Assembly (NCBI RefSeq): GCF_006538745.1
Contig: NZ_BJLR01000019.1
Coordinates: 62,001 to 126,000 of the forward strand
Length of the DNA: 64,000 nt
Source of the DNA: Cellulomonas cellasea
GTDB lineage: Bacteria > Actinomycetota > Actinomycetes > Actinomycetales > Cellulomonadaceae
Direction of reading: 5' to 3'
The translations under genes were made by a program, and so were the position numbers. Below, piece after piece: positions 33,998-42,136 of this stretch. Each line of letters opens with the position of its first letter. The first letter of the stretch is position 1. The notes beneath the pieces were generated by a model that saw nothing but the letters and a program-made list of their open reading frames with translations, did no database searches and was not told the origin of the DNA.

Positions 33998-36289
33998 CTA
34001 GTTGCTCGCGGTGGTGGCGACGCGCTCGTCCAGCCGCCGCAGCGCCGCCTCGACGACCCCCCGGTCCGTCGTCCGCCAGAAGCCCGGGAGCGAGCGGGTG
34101 AGGAACTCGCCGTAGCGCGCGGTCGCGAGCCGCGGGTCGAGCACCGCGACGACCCCGCGGTCGTCGACCCCCCGGATGAGCCGGCCGGCGCCCTGCGCGA
34201 GCAGCAGCGCCGCGTGCGTCGCCGAGACCGCCATGAAGCCGTTCCCGCCGGACGCGGCGACCGCCTCGGACCGGGCGGAGCGCACCGGGTCGTCGGGGCG
34301 CGGGAACGGGATGCGGTCGATCAGGACGAGCTGGCACGCCGGCCCCGGCACGTCGACGCCCTGCCAGAGCGAGAGCGTCCCGAACAGGCACGTGCGCTCG
34401 TCCGCGGCGAAGTCGCGCACGAGCGTCGGCAGCTGGTCCTCGCCCTGCGCGAGCACGGGGACGTCGAGCCGCTCGCGCATCGCGGCGGCGACCGCGTCGG
34501 CGGCGCGTCGCGAGGAGAACAGGCCGAGCGTGCGCCCGCCGGCCGCCTCGATGAGCGTGGCGATCTCGTCGAGCTGGGCGTCCGTCGCGGGCTCGCGCCC
34601 GGGCGGCGGGAGGTGGCGCGCGATGTACAGGATGCCCTGGCGCGGGTAGTCGAACGGGCTGCCCACGTCGAGCCCGCGCCACGGCAGCGGGTCACCGGGC
34701 GGCGGCGTCCCGACCGGCGTGGACGCGGGGACGGCGAGCGTGCCCCCGGCGCCGGTCGCCGCGTCGGCGTCCACGCGCGCCGCGAGGTCCTCGACGTCGG
34801 CCGACGCGAGGTGCTGCGGTCCCTGCGGCTCGGCGTCGGTGCGCCCCTCGAGGCCCAGCGAGCGGGCGATCGGCGCGAACGTCCCGCCGAGCGCGAGGGT
34901 CGCCGACGTCAGCACGCTCGAGCGCCCGGCGAGCACGTGCGTGCGGATGAGCCCGTTGACGGACAGCGGCGCCGCGTACAGGCGCGTCATGGCGCCGCCG
35001 CGCCCGGTGTCGCCGCGAGCGCACCACAGCACCGTGTGCCGGTTCTGGTCGGGGTCCGCGGCCATCCGCTCCGCGACCTCGAAGAGCGCGAGCATCGTCG
35101 ACATCGCCATCTTGGAGCCGCCGTCCGTCCCGGCACCGGCCTTGGCCGCCGCGGGCTCCGGCTTCAGCGCCGTGAGCAGGCCGCGCGCCGCGTCCCGGAC
35201 CGCCGTGACGGCCTCGAGCGCCGCGGGGGGCAGGCCGTCGGGGAACCGGCCCTCGGGGAGCTGGACGAGGACCGACCCGAGCGCCGCGCTCGCCGCGTCG
35301 AGGTCCGTCGTGAGGATCCCGCCGTGTCGGCGGGCGAGCCGGGCGGCGTGCTCGACGATCGCGACCGACAGCTCCGCGGTCGCCTGCGCGGTCACCCGGT
35401 CGGTGAGCTCGTGCGCCTCGTCGACGATCACGACCTCGTGCTCCGGGAGCACGTTCGGCGAGCCGGAGGCGGCGATGCCGAGCATGGCGTGGTTCGTCAC
35501 GACGACGTCCGCCTCGCGCGAGAGCACGCGCGCCTTCTCGGGGAAGCAGTCGTCGATCATCGGGCAGCGCGCGCCCAGGCACTCCATCTTCGTCACCGAC
35601 ACCTGGCGCCACGCACGCTCGCTCACCCCGGGCACGAGGTCGTCGCGGTCGCCGGTGGACGTCTCCTCGGCCCACTCGCGCAGGCGCACGACCTGCTCGC
35701 CGAGGCTCGCGGCCCCGCGCGGGCTCTCCCCGGCGCCCGGCTCCGGGGCCGGGTGGTCCGCCGCACCCGCGTGGTCACCGAGGTCGAACAGCGTCCCCGG
35801 CTCGTCCGCCGGGTAGCCGCCCGCGACCTTGTGCAGGCAGACGTAGTTGTGCCAGCCCTTGAGCAGCGCGATGCGCGGGGGCCGCGGCAGCCGGGGCGCG
35901 AGCGCCTGCGCGACGAGCGGCAGGTCGCGCGTCATGACCTGGCGCTGCAGCGCGAGCGTCGCGGTCGAGACGACGACGTGCTCGTCCTCGAGCACCGCGT
36001 GGCGCACCGCGGGCACGAGGTACCCGAGCGACTTCCCGGTGCCGGTCCCGGCCTGCACGAGCAGGTGCTTGCCGGAGTCGATCGTCTCCGCGACGGCGTT
36101 CGCCATCTCGTGCTGGCCGTCGCGCCGGCCGCCGCCGAGCACGCCCACGGCCAGGTCGAGCAGCTCGTCGACCGAGGCCGCCTGCGCCGCGGCCCGCGCG
36201 GGTGCGGGCCGCGCGGAGCGCCCGGGTGCGCGGTCCTTCGCGGGGACGGCCCCGGGCGCGGCGGAGGACGGGACGACGGGCTCAGGCAC
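33998..36289 (-). CDS. dinG: DinG/XPD-family ATP-dependent helicase
   Basis: A 763-residue superfamily 2 Fe-S helicase. Walker A is in LLVQAGTGTGKSLGYLVPA (near residue 80). Four cysteines in NYVCLHK and KMECLGARCPMIDDCFPEKA match the Fe-S cluster ligands. VVIVDEAHEL is the DEAH box, and C-terminal motifs read CLFGTLSLWQGVDVPG and GAGRLIRGVDDRGVV. DinG-type enzymes unwind D-loops, R-loops and G-quadruplexes; in E. coli dinG is SOS-induced, but I see no LexA box here. ATG 36289 precedes a poorly conserved ~40-residue lead. It lies 58 bp upstream of ldh on the same strand. Confidence 0.92.
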   Translation of the reverse strand: MPEPVVPSSAAPGAVPAKDRAPGRSARPAPARAAAQAASVDELLDLAVGVLGGGRRDGQHEMANAVAETIDSGKHLLVQAGTGTGKSLGYLVPAVRHAVLEDEHVVVSTATLALQRQVMTRDLPLVAQALAPRLPRPPRIALLKGWHNYVCLHKVAGGYPADEPGTLFDLGDHAGAADHPAPEPGAGESPRGAASLGEQVVRLREWAEETSTGDRDDLVPGVSERAWRQVSVTKMECLGARCPMIDDCFPEKARVLSREADVVVTNHAMLGIAASGSPNVLPEHEVVIVDEAHELTDRVTAQATAELSVAIVEHAARLARRHGGILTTDLDAASAALGSVLVQLPEGRFPDGLPPAALEAVTAVRDAARGLLTALKPEPAAAKAGAGTDGGSKMAMSTMLALFEVAERMAADPDQNRHTVLWCARGDTGRGGAMTRLYAAPLSVNGLIRTHVLAGRSSVLTSATLALGGTFAPIARSLGLEGRTDAEPQGPQHLASADVEDLAARVDADAATGAGGTLAVPASTPVGTPPPGDPLPWRGLDVGSPFDYPRQGILYIARHLPPPGREPATDAQLDEIATLIEAAGGRTLGLFSSRRAADAVAAAMRERLDVPVLAQGEDQLPTLVRDFAADERTCLFGTLSLWQGVDVPGPACQLVLIDRIPFPRPDDPVRSARSEAVAASGGNGFMAVSATHAALLLAQGAGRLIRGVDDRGVVAVLDPRLATARYGEFLTRSLPGFWRTTDRGVVEAALRRLDERVATTASN

Positions 36290-36397
36290 CGCGACAGCCT
36301 AGTCCGCGGCGCTGACACGCCCCGCTGCGTCCCGCGGTCCCGCACGGGGCCGTGCGCCGCGCGGACGTCGTCGACCGCGGCGCACGTGCCCGCCGTG

Positions 36398-37930
36398 TCA
36401 GGCCGAGCGGACCGCCGCCGCCGACAGCTCCGACGCGAGCGTCTCGTCGACCCGGGCCCGCAGCGCGGTGCCGGCCTCGGTGTGCTCCTCGGAGTCGATC
36501 TCGCCGTGCAGGTGCACGCGGTGCACGAGGTCGCCGCGGTCGTACGGGATCACGACGTCGACCGTGACGCTCGGGCGCGGCAGCTGGTCCGCGATGAGCG
36601 CCTGCAGCGCCTCGATGCCCTCACCGGTGTGCGCCGAGACGACGATCGAGCCGGGCTCGCGCGAGCGCAGGCGGGCGAGCGCCTCGGGCTCCGCGAGGTC
36701 CGCCTTGTTGAGGACGATGACCTCGGGCACGTCCATCGCGCCAGGGATGTCCGCGAAGACGTGGCGCACGGCCGAGATCTGCCCCTCGGGGTCCGGGTGC
36801 GACGCGTCGACGACGTGCAGCACCAGGTCGGCGTCCGCGACCTCCTCGAGCGTCGAGCGGAACGCCTCGACGAGCTGGTGCGGCAGGTCGCGCACGAAGC
36901 CGACGGTGTCCGTGAGGGTGTAGACCCGGCCGTCCGCGGCCTCGGCCCGCCGGACCGTCGGGTCGAGCGTCGCGAACAGCGCGTTCTCGACGAGCACGCC
37001 CGCGCCCGTGAGCCGGTTGAGCAGCGACGACTTGCCGGCGTTGGTGTACCCGGCGATCGCGACCGACGGGATCGCGTGCCGCTTGCGCGACGCACGCTTG
37101 GTCTGCCGGGCGGGCTCCATCGCGGCGATCTCGCGCCGCAGCTTGGCCATGCGGTCGCGGATGCGCCGCCGGTCGAGCTCGATCTTCGTCTCACCGGGAC
37201 CGCGCGAGCCCATGCCCGCCCCGGCGCCGCCGACCTGACCGCCCGCCTGACGGGACATCGACTCGCCCCAGCCGCGCAGGCGCGGCAGGAGGTACTCGAG
37301 CTGCGCGAGCTCGACCTGCGCCTTGCCCTCACGGGACTTGGCGTGCTGGGCGAAGATGTCGAGGATGAGCGCGGTCCGGTCGATGACCTTGACCCGCACG
37401 ACGTCCTCGAGCGCACGCCGCTGCGACGGGGCGAGGTCCGCGTCGACGATGACGGTGTCGGCACCGACCGCCGCGACGACGCCCGCGAGCTCGGCGGCCT
37501 TGCCCGAGCCCAGGAACGTGCTCGGGTCGGGGGTGCGCCGCCGCTGGAGCATGCCGTCGAGGACCTGCGAGCCGGCGGTCTCGGCGAGCGCCGCGAGCTC
37601 GCGCAGCGACAGCTCCGCCTGCTCGGCCGTGCCGGAGCCCCACAGGCCCACGAGCACGACGCGCTCGAGGCGCAGCTGGCGGTACTCGACCTCGGTGACG
37701 TCCTCGAGCTCGGTCGACAGGCCGCCCACGCGGCGCAGCGACGTGCGCTCCTCGAGGTCGAGCTGGTCGCCGTCGTAGGAGGAGTGGACCGTGCCGCCCT
37801 CGTGGAGCGCCGTCCCGGCGCGGGCGAGCACGCGTGCCACGACGTCGTCCGCGACCTCCTGCGCGCTGCGGCGGTCCACGGCGGCGTCGGCCGTCTCCTC
37901 ACGCGTCTGGGGGTGCTGCGGGTCGCTCAC
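36398..37930 (-). CDS. hflX: HflX, ribosome-associated GTPase
   Basis: HflX is a GTPase that splits or rescues stalled ribosomes. The 510-residue protein has the N-terminal HflX domain with glycine-rich linker (QAGGQVGGAGAGMGSRGPGETKIELDRRRI). The GTPase core follows: GYTNAGKSSLLNRLTGA (near 290), DTVGFVRDLPHQLVEAFRSTLEE, VLNKADL and SAHTGEGIEAL. I start at GTG 37930, which has GAGAGG at 7 nt. The ATG six codons upstream (37948) has no ribosome-binding site. It lies in the conserved miaA-dapF-hflX-lexA neighbourhood, although a methyltransferase and a thioredoxin gene now separate it from dapF. Confidence 0.94.
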   Translation of the reverse strand: MSDPQHPQTREETADAAVDRRSAQEVADDVVARVLARAGTALHEGGTVHSSYDGDQLDLEERTSLRRVGGLSTELEDVTEVEYRQLRLERVVLVGLWGSGTAEQAELSLRELAALAETAGSQVLDGMLQRRRTPDPSTFLGSGKAAELAGVVAAVGADTVIVDADLAPSQRRALEDVVRVKVIDRTALILDIFAQHAKSREGKAQVELAQLEYLLPRLRGWGESMSRQAGGQVGGAGAGMGSRGPGETKIELDRRRIRDRMAKLRREIAAMEPARQTKRASRKRHAIPSVAIAGYTNAGKSSLLNRLTGAGVLVENALFATLDPTVRRAEAADGRVYTLTDTVGFVRDLPHQLVEAFRSTLEEVADADLVLHVVDASHPDPEGQISAVRHVFADIPGAMDVPEVIVLNKADLAEPEALARLRSREPGSIVVSAHTGEGIEALQALIADQLPRPSVTVDVVIPYDRGDLVHRVHLHGEIDSEEHTEAGTALRARVDETLASELSAAAVRSA

Positions 37931-38038
37931 GCGGTGCCTCTCGTCCATGGTGTCGTCGGTCTGTCGTGCTCGTTCCAGGGTGTCACGCGGTTCCCCGCCC
38001 CGCGACGGATATTCGCTGCAGGCGGATAGGGTCGCGCC

Positions 38039-38650
38039 GTGAGCGGGAACGACCACTACTTCACGGCCCGGCCCGCGTCGCCGGACGAGCGCCGCGTGCG
38101 CACCGTCACGCTCGGCGGACAGGACGTCGACGTCGAGACCGCGGGCGGGGTGTTCTCCCCCGACCACGTGGACCTCGGCACCGAGGTGCTGCTGCACTCG
38201 GTGCCCGCGCCGCCGGCCGAGGGGGACCTGCTCGACCTCGGCTGCGGCTGGGGACCGGTCGCGCTGTCGCTCGCGCTCGCCTCGCCAGGGGCACGCGTCT
38301 GGGCCGTCGACGTCAACGAGCGCGCGCTCGACCTCGTGCGGCGCAACGCCGAGCTGCTCGGGTGCGCCAACGTGGTCGCGGTGACGCCCGACGACGTGCC
38401 CGAGGACGTGACGTTCGCGGCGCTGTGGTCGAACCCGCCGATCCGGGTCGGCAAGGCCGAGCTCCACGCGCTGCTGCTGCGCTGGCTCCCGCGCCTGAGC
38501 CCCGGCGCCCAGGCGCACCTCGTGGTCGCGAAGAATCTCGGGGCGGACTCGTTGCAGCGCTGGGTCGCCGACGCCCTCGCCGACGTGGCCGACGTCGACC
38601 GTGTCGCGAGCGCGAAGGGCTTCCGCGTCCTGCGGGTCAGCGCGCACTGA
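38039..38650 (+). CDS. RsmC-like class I SAM methyltransferase
   Basis: A 203-residue methyltransferase resembling the catalytic half of RsmC/RlmG. It has the opening DHYFTARPASPDERR, GGVFSPDHVDLGTEVLL, SAM loop LLDLGCGWGPVALSLAL, and the N6/N2-type motif LWSNPPIRVGKAELHALL (NPPIR...K), expected of rRNA guanine-N2 enzymes. The exact rRNA site is not provable. GTG 38039 is preceded by TAGGGT (38027-38032) with 6 nt between, indicating a leaderless mRNA. It diverges from hflX and converges with the thioredoxin gene. Confidence 0.88.
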   Translation: MSGNDHYFTARPASPDERRVRTVTLGGQDVDVETAGGVFSPDHVDLGTEVLLHSVPAPPAEGDLLDLGCGWGPVALSLALASPGARVWAVDVNERALDLVRRNAELLGCANVVAVTPDDVPEDVTFAALWSNPPIRVGKAELHALLLRWLPRLSPGAQAHLVVAKNLGADSLQRWVADALADVADVDRVASAKGFRVLRVSAH

Positions 38651-38720
38651 GCGAGGCCGCCCCGATCGACGGGACGCGCTCGGTCCGGCCGGCGGGCCTC
38701 GATCCGCGCACCCGCTCGCG

Positions 38721-39050
38721 TCAGCGCGTGCTCAGCGCGGCCACGGCGGCGCGCGCCTGCGCGAAGGTCGGCGCGCCGACGACCCGGGCCCGCTCGACGC
38801 CGTCCGCGTCGAGGACCAGCACGGTCGGCGTCGCGCGGACGTCGAGCCGCTCGCCGAGCGCGAGGTGGTCGCTCACGTCGACGTCCACGTGCACGACCCC
38901 CGGGGTCGTCGCCGCGACCCTCTCGAGCACCTGGTGCGCGGCGCGGCACGGCCGGCAGAACCGGCTCGAGAGCTGCACGAACGTCGCTGCGGTCCCGGGC
39001 GTGATCCCGAGCTCCGCGACGACGGGGTGCTCCGCTCCCGCCGGTGTCAT
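38721..39050 (-). CDS. Thioredoxin family protein
   Basis: A 109-residue thioredoxin-fold protein. The redox motif is FCRPC near residues 31-35 instead of the usual WCGPC. The cis-Pro is in VRATPTVLVLDADG. A thioredoxin-like reductant or mixed-disulfide function is likely; the FCRPC motif and poorly placed start leave its redox role open. ATG 39050 and GTG 39059 are both possible starts, neither with a good ribosome-binding site. The 149 bp up to dapF hold a 16-bp direct duplication (near 39113-39146). It is probably the last gene of the dapF transcript. Confidence 0.82.
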   Translation of the reverse strand: MTPAGAEHPVVAELGITPGTAATFVQLSSRFCRPCRAAHQVLERVAATTPGVVHVDVDVSDHLALGERLDVRATPTVLVLDADGVERARVVGAPTFAQARAAVAALSTR

Positions 39051-39199
39051 GAGGTCCACGCCCGGCTCAACGGCGCGCGCGGCGGCGCTGTTCCCGGCGT
39101 CGGGCGTTCGCCGGTGTCCGGTGCTCCCCGGCGTCCGGTGCTCCCCTGCGCCCACCGAGCCCGGCTCCGGCCGATCCCGGCGCCGGCCGCGGCACGGTG

Positions 39200-40192
39200 T
39201 CAGGCGACGAGCGCGGCCAGGTCGACGTCGACCTCCGCGACGAGCACCGCCGGCCCCGCGAGCTCGACGTGCCCGTCGGGCAGGACCCGCACCTGCACGC
39301 TGCCGCCCGGGACGTCCACGACCCATACGTCCGGCGCCTGCGGGCCGGCCCACGCGCGCACCGCGAGCGCGGCGGCGCACGCACCGGTCCCGCACGAGCG
39401 CGTCTCGCCGACCCCGCGCTCGTGCACGCGCATCCGGACCCGCCCGACGAGCGTGCCGTCCGGCGCCGTGTCCTCCCCGAGCGGCACGACGAGCTCGACG
39501 TTGGTCCCGAACGGCGGGACCGGGGTCACCGCGGGCGCGCGCGTGAGGTCGGCGCGCGCGAGCTCGGCGTCGTCCGCGAGCGCCAGGACGGTGTGCGGGT
39601 TGCCGACGTCGACCGTGAGCGCCGGTCGGGCGATCTCGATGCCCGCGACGAGCACCTCGGCGTCCTGCCCGGCCGCGGCGGCCTCGGGTCCGCCGGGGAG
39701 CGCCCACGGGCCCATGTCGACGGCGTACCACGCGGCGGCGGCACCGTCGGGCGCGTCGACGCGGCGCACGCGCCGGACGCCGGCCCGGGTCCCCAGCGCG
39801 AGCTCGCCAGCGGCGGGGTCCCACGCGCCGAGCCGCTCGAGGTAGGCCGCGAAGACCCGGACGCCGTTGCCGCACATCTCCGCGACCGAGCCGTCGCCGT
39901 TGCGGTAGTCCATGAACCAGCGCGCGGCCGGCTCGTCCGCGAGCGCCGCGGCGCCCTCGGGGAGCGAGTTGCCGGGCGCGACGCGGATGACGCCGTCGCC
40001 CCCGATGCCCGCCCGCCGGTCGGCGAGCGCGCGCACGAGCGCGGGGGTCAGGTCGAGTGCGCCGGCCCGGTCGTCGACCAGGACGAAGTCGTTCTGGGTG
40101 CCGTGGCCCTTGGTGACGGCGAGCCGCGTCGTGCCGGGCAGCTCAGCGCCGGGGGCCGTCGTGGTCGCACGGGAGGTCGCCGGGCTCGTCAT
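39200..40192 (-). CDS. dapF: DapF, diaminopimelate epimerase
   Basis: DapF converts LL-DAP to meso-DAP for lysine (and in many bacteria peptidoglycan) synthesis. The 330-residue protein has both catalytic cysteines in their usual settings, AEMCGNGVRVFAAYL and RSCGTGACAAALAV. It also has the N-terminal TKGHGTQNDFVLVDD and IGGDGVIRV. ATG 40192 overlaps the miaA stop (ATGA). A TAGTCT hexamer 6 nt upstream, inside miaA, could add an internal leaderless promoter. If the wall uses ornithine, as the MurE motif hints, DapF would serve lysine synthesis only. Confidence 0.94.
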   Translation of the reverse strand: MTSPATSRATTTAPGAELPGTTRLAVTKGHGTQNDFVLVDDRAGALDLTPALVRALADRRAGIGGDGVIRVAPGNSLPEGAAALADEPAARWFMDYRNGDGSVAEMCGNGVRVFAAYLERLGAWDPAAGELALGTRAGVRRVRRVDAPDGAAAAWYAVDMGPWALPGGPEAAAAGQDAEVLVAGIEIARPALTVDVGNPHTVLALADDAELARADLTRAPAVTPVPPFGTNVELVVPLGEDTAPDGTLVGRVRMRVHERGVGETRSCGTGACAAALAVRAWAGPQAPDVWVVDVPGGSVQVRVLPDGHVELAGPAVLVAEVDVDLAALVA

Positions 40193-41145
40193 GAGCCCAG
40201 ACTACGGCGGGGCGCGGGGTCGTCGGTCGCGAGCCCGAGGGTCCCGGCGTCGGCGCGTGCGACGAGGGCGAGCGCCTGCTCGACGAGGTCGGGGGCCCGC
40301 GCGTCGAGCCAGTGGACGCGCGGGTCGCGGCCGAACCAGCCCATCTGCTTGCGCGCGAGCCGGCGCGTCCCGGCGGCCACTGCGGCGCGGGCCTCGTCCT
40401 CGGTGAGCTCGCCGCGGAACGTCGCGAGGACCTCGGCGTACCCGACGGCCCGCGACGCCGTGCGCCCGATCCCCCAGTCGGCGAGCGCGCGGACCTCCTC
40501 AACGAGTCCCTGCTCCCACATCCGTGCCACGCGGCGCTCGATGCGCTCGTCGAGCACGCCGCGGTCGCAGTCGAGCCCGAGCTGCACGGCGGGGACCTCG
40601 TAGACGTGCTGCGGCAGGCTCGCGGAGTAGCGGCGGCCGGTGAGCTCGATGACCTCGAGCGCGCGCACGAGCCGGCGCGCGTTACGGGGCCCGATGCCGG
40701 CCGCGGCGACGGGGTCGCGCGCCTCGAGCTCGGCGTGCAGCGCTCGGGACCCCTCGGCCTCGACGCGCGCCTCGAGCCGGGCGCGGACCTCCGGGTCGGT
40801 GCCGGGGAACTCCATCTGGTCGAGCAGCGCCCGCACGTACAGCCCCGAGCCGCCGACCGCGACGGCGCGGGCGCCGCGCGCGTGCACCGCGGCGATGTCG
40901 GCACGCGCGCCGGCCTGGTAGTCGGCGACCGAGGCGTCCTGCGACGGGTCGAGCACGTCGAGCTGGTGGTGCGGTACCCCCTGGCGCTCGGGGACGGTGA
41001 GCTTCGCGGTGCCGATGTCCATGCCGCGGTAGAGCTGCAGCGCGTCGGCGTTGACGACCTCGCCGCCGAGCTCGTGCGCGAGTGCGAGCGCGAGGTCCGA
41101 CTTCCCGGTCGCCGTGGGGCCGACGACGGTGACGACGAGCGTCAT
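40189..41145 (-). CDS. miaA: MiaA, tRNA dimethylallyltransferase
   Basis: MiaA transfers a dimethylallyl group to N6 of A37 in tRNAs reading UNN codons. The 318-residue protein has the P-loop VVGPTATGKSDLALALA at its start. It also has NADALQLYRGMDIGTAKLT, VPHHQLDVLDPSQDASVADYQ, AVGGSGLYVRALLD, and the C-terminal TRRLARKQMGWFGRDPRVHWLD. ATG 41145 overlaps the stop of the upstream gene and its own stop overlaps dapF, so three genes are coupled. Its product is the substrate of MiaB, encoded in this window at 48-49.7 kb. Confidence 0.95.
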   Translation of the reverse strand: MTLVVTVVGPTATGKSDLALALAHELGGEVVNADALQLYRGMDIGTAKLTVPERQGVPHHQLDVLDPSQDASVADYQAGARADIAAVHARGARAVAVGGSGLYVRALLDQMEFPGTDPEVRARLEARVEAEGSRALHAELEARDPVAAAGIGPRNARRLVRALEVIELTGRRYSASLPQHVYEVPAVQLGLDCDRGVLDERIERRVARMWEQGLVEEVRALADWGIGRTASRAVGYAEVLATFRGELTEDEARAAVAAGTRRLARKQMGWFGRDPRVHWLDARAPDLVEQALALVARADAGTLGLATDDPAPRRSLGS

Positions 41146-42119
41146 GCGCCCGAGCCCCACGGTCCCGCCGGCAGCGCAGCGGGCACCGTGGGACGGCCGC
41201 CGTGCGGCGTGCGGCTGTCCTCGGAGGCCGGCTCGGGAGCCACGACCCAGGTGCCGACGACGTGCTGCGCGCCGAGCGGAGCGGCAACCGTGACCCCGGC
41301 CGGCGTCACCGCGGGCGACGCGAACCCTGCGCCGGCGCCGCGCGGGCGCACCGCATCCGCGCCGCCCGCGTGCACCCGGTCCGCGCCGGCGTCGCGGACT
41401 GCGCCTGCGCCCGCCGGGCGCACCGCGCCGACGAGCACCTGCCAGGGTGCCCACCCGCTCACGTCGAGCTCTCCCGCGAGCGCCGGGTCGAGCGCGGCGA
41501 GGCGCGCGAGCGCGTCGGGTCCTGCGTCGGCGAGGTCGGCGAGCACCGCGGCGTCGTAGCCGGGGGCCCGCTCGTCGTCGGCGCGCGGGGCGTCGGGGCC
41601 GTGCCGGGCGCTGAGCGAGCCGACGACGACGAGCCCGGTGCGCGGCGAGCCGTCTGCCACGAGGTCGCGCCCGGTCGCGGCGAGGCGGGCCGCAGACCCC
41701 GGGTCGGCGGAGGTCGAGGGCGCCGTCTCGACGACGTCGACGGGGCCCGTCCAGCCCGCCACCCGGAGCAGCAGCACGGCGACGGAGGCGGACACCCCGA
41801 CCGGCGCGGGCCCGGTCGCGTCTGCCGCCCCGTCGGAGCGCGCTCCCGCGCCCGCGCGACCGGCCCACGCCAGCGCGCGGTCCGGGAGCCCCGCGGCGGC
41901 GAGCGAGGCGCGCACGGGCCCCCCGGTCACGCGCACGGACTGCCCGGCCTCGAACCCGACGCCCGGTGCCACGACGACGACCCGCTCGGGACCGCGCGCG
42001 AGCACCGCACGCACCGCGTCGAGCGCGTGCGCGCGCAGGTCGGGGTGCACGTCGGTCGCCCCGGACGCCCCGGGGACGAGGAGCACGGTGTCCGGGACGA
42101 GCGCGGCGGCGACGAGCAT
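41142..42119 (-). CDS. Class III extradiol dioxygenase-like protein
   Basis: A 325-residue protein similar to actinobacterial relatives of the catalytic B subunit of class III extradiol dioxygenases, typically encoded just before miaA. It starts MLVAAALVPDTVLLVPGASGATDVHPDLR, with VVVVAPGVGFEAGQSVRVTGG, TGLVVVGSLSARHG, and a C-terminal YDAAVLADLADAG...GWAPWQVLVGAV. Residues after about 250 are a low-complexity Ala/Gly/Asp/Arg stretch before a short conserved-looking end. No classical iron-ligand set is clear, so the enzyme activity is uncertain. ATG 42119 follows the TPR gene by 17 bp and it overlaps miaA. Confidence 0.75.
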   Translation of the reverse strand: MLVAAALVPDTVLLVPGASGATDVHPDLRAHALDAVRAVLARGPERVVVVAPGVGFEAGQSVRVTGGPVRASLAAAGLPDRALAWAGRAGAGARSDGAADATGPAPVGVSASVAVLLLRVAGWTGPVDVVETAPSTSADPGSAARLAATGRDLVADGSPRTGLVVVGSLSARHGPDAPRADDERAPGYDAAVLADLADAGPDALARLAALDPALAGELDVSGWAPWQVLVGAVRPAGAGAVRDAGADRVHAGGADAVRPRGAGAGFASPAVTPAGVTVAAPLGAQHVVGTWVVAPEPASEDSRTPHGGRPTVPAALPAGPWGSGA

Positions 42120-42136
42120 GCCCCGACCGTAGCCGC

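Noticed and set aside
33833-38029. Long plus-strand open frame opposite dinG and hflX
   Set aside because: Arg-rich low-complexity product; complement of two well-identified genes.
38651-38720. Terminator between the RsmC-like and thioredoxin genes
   Set aside because: CGAGGCCGCC and GGCGGGCCTCG can pair only across a ~29-nt loop; too weak to list.
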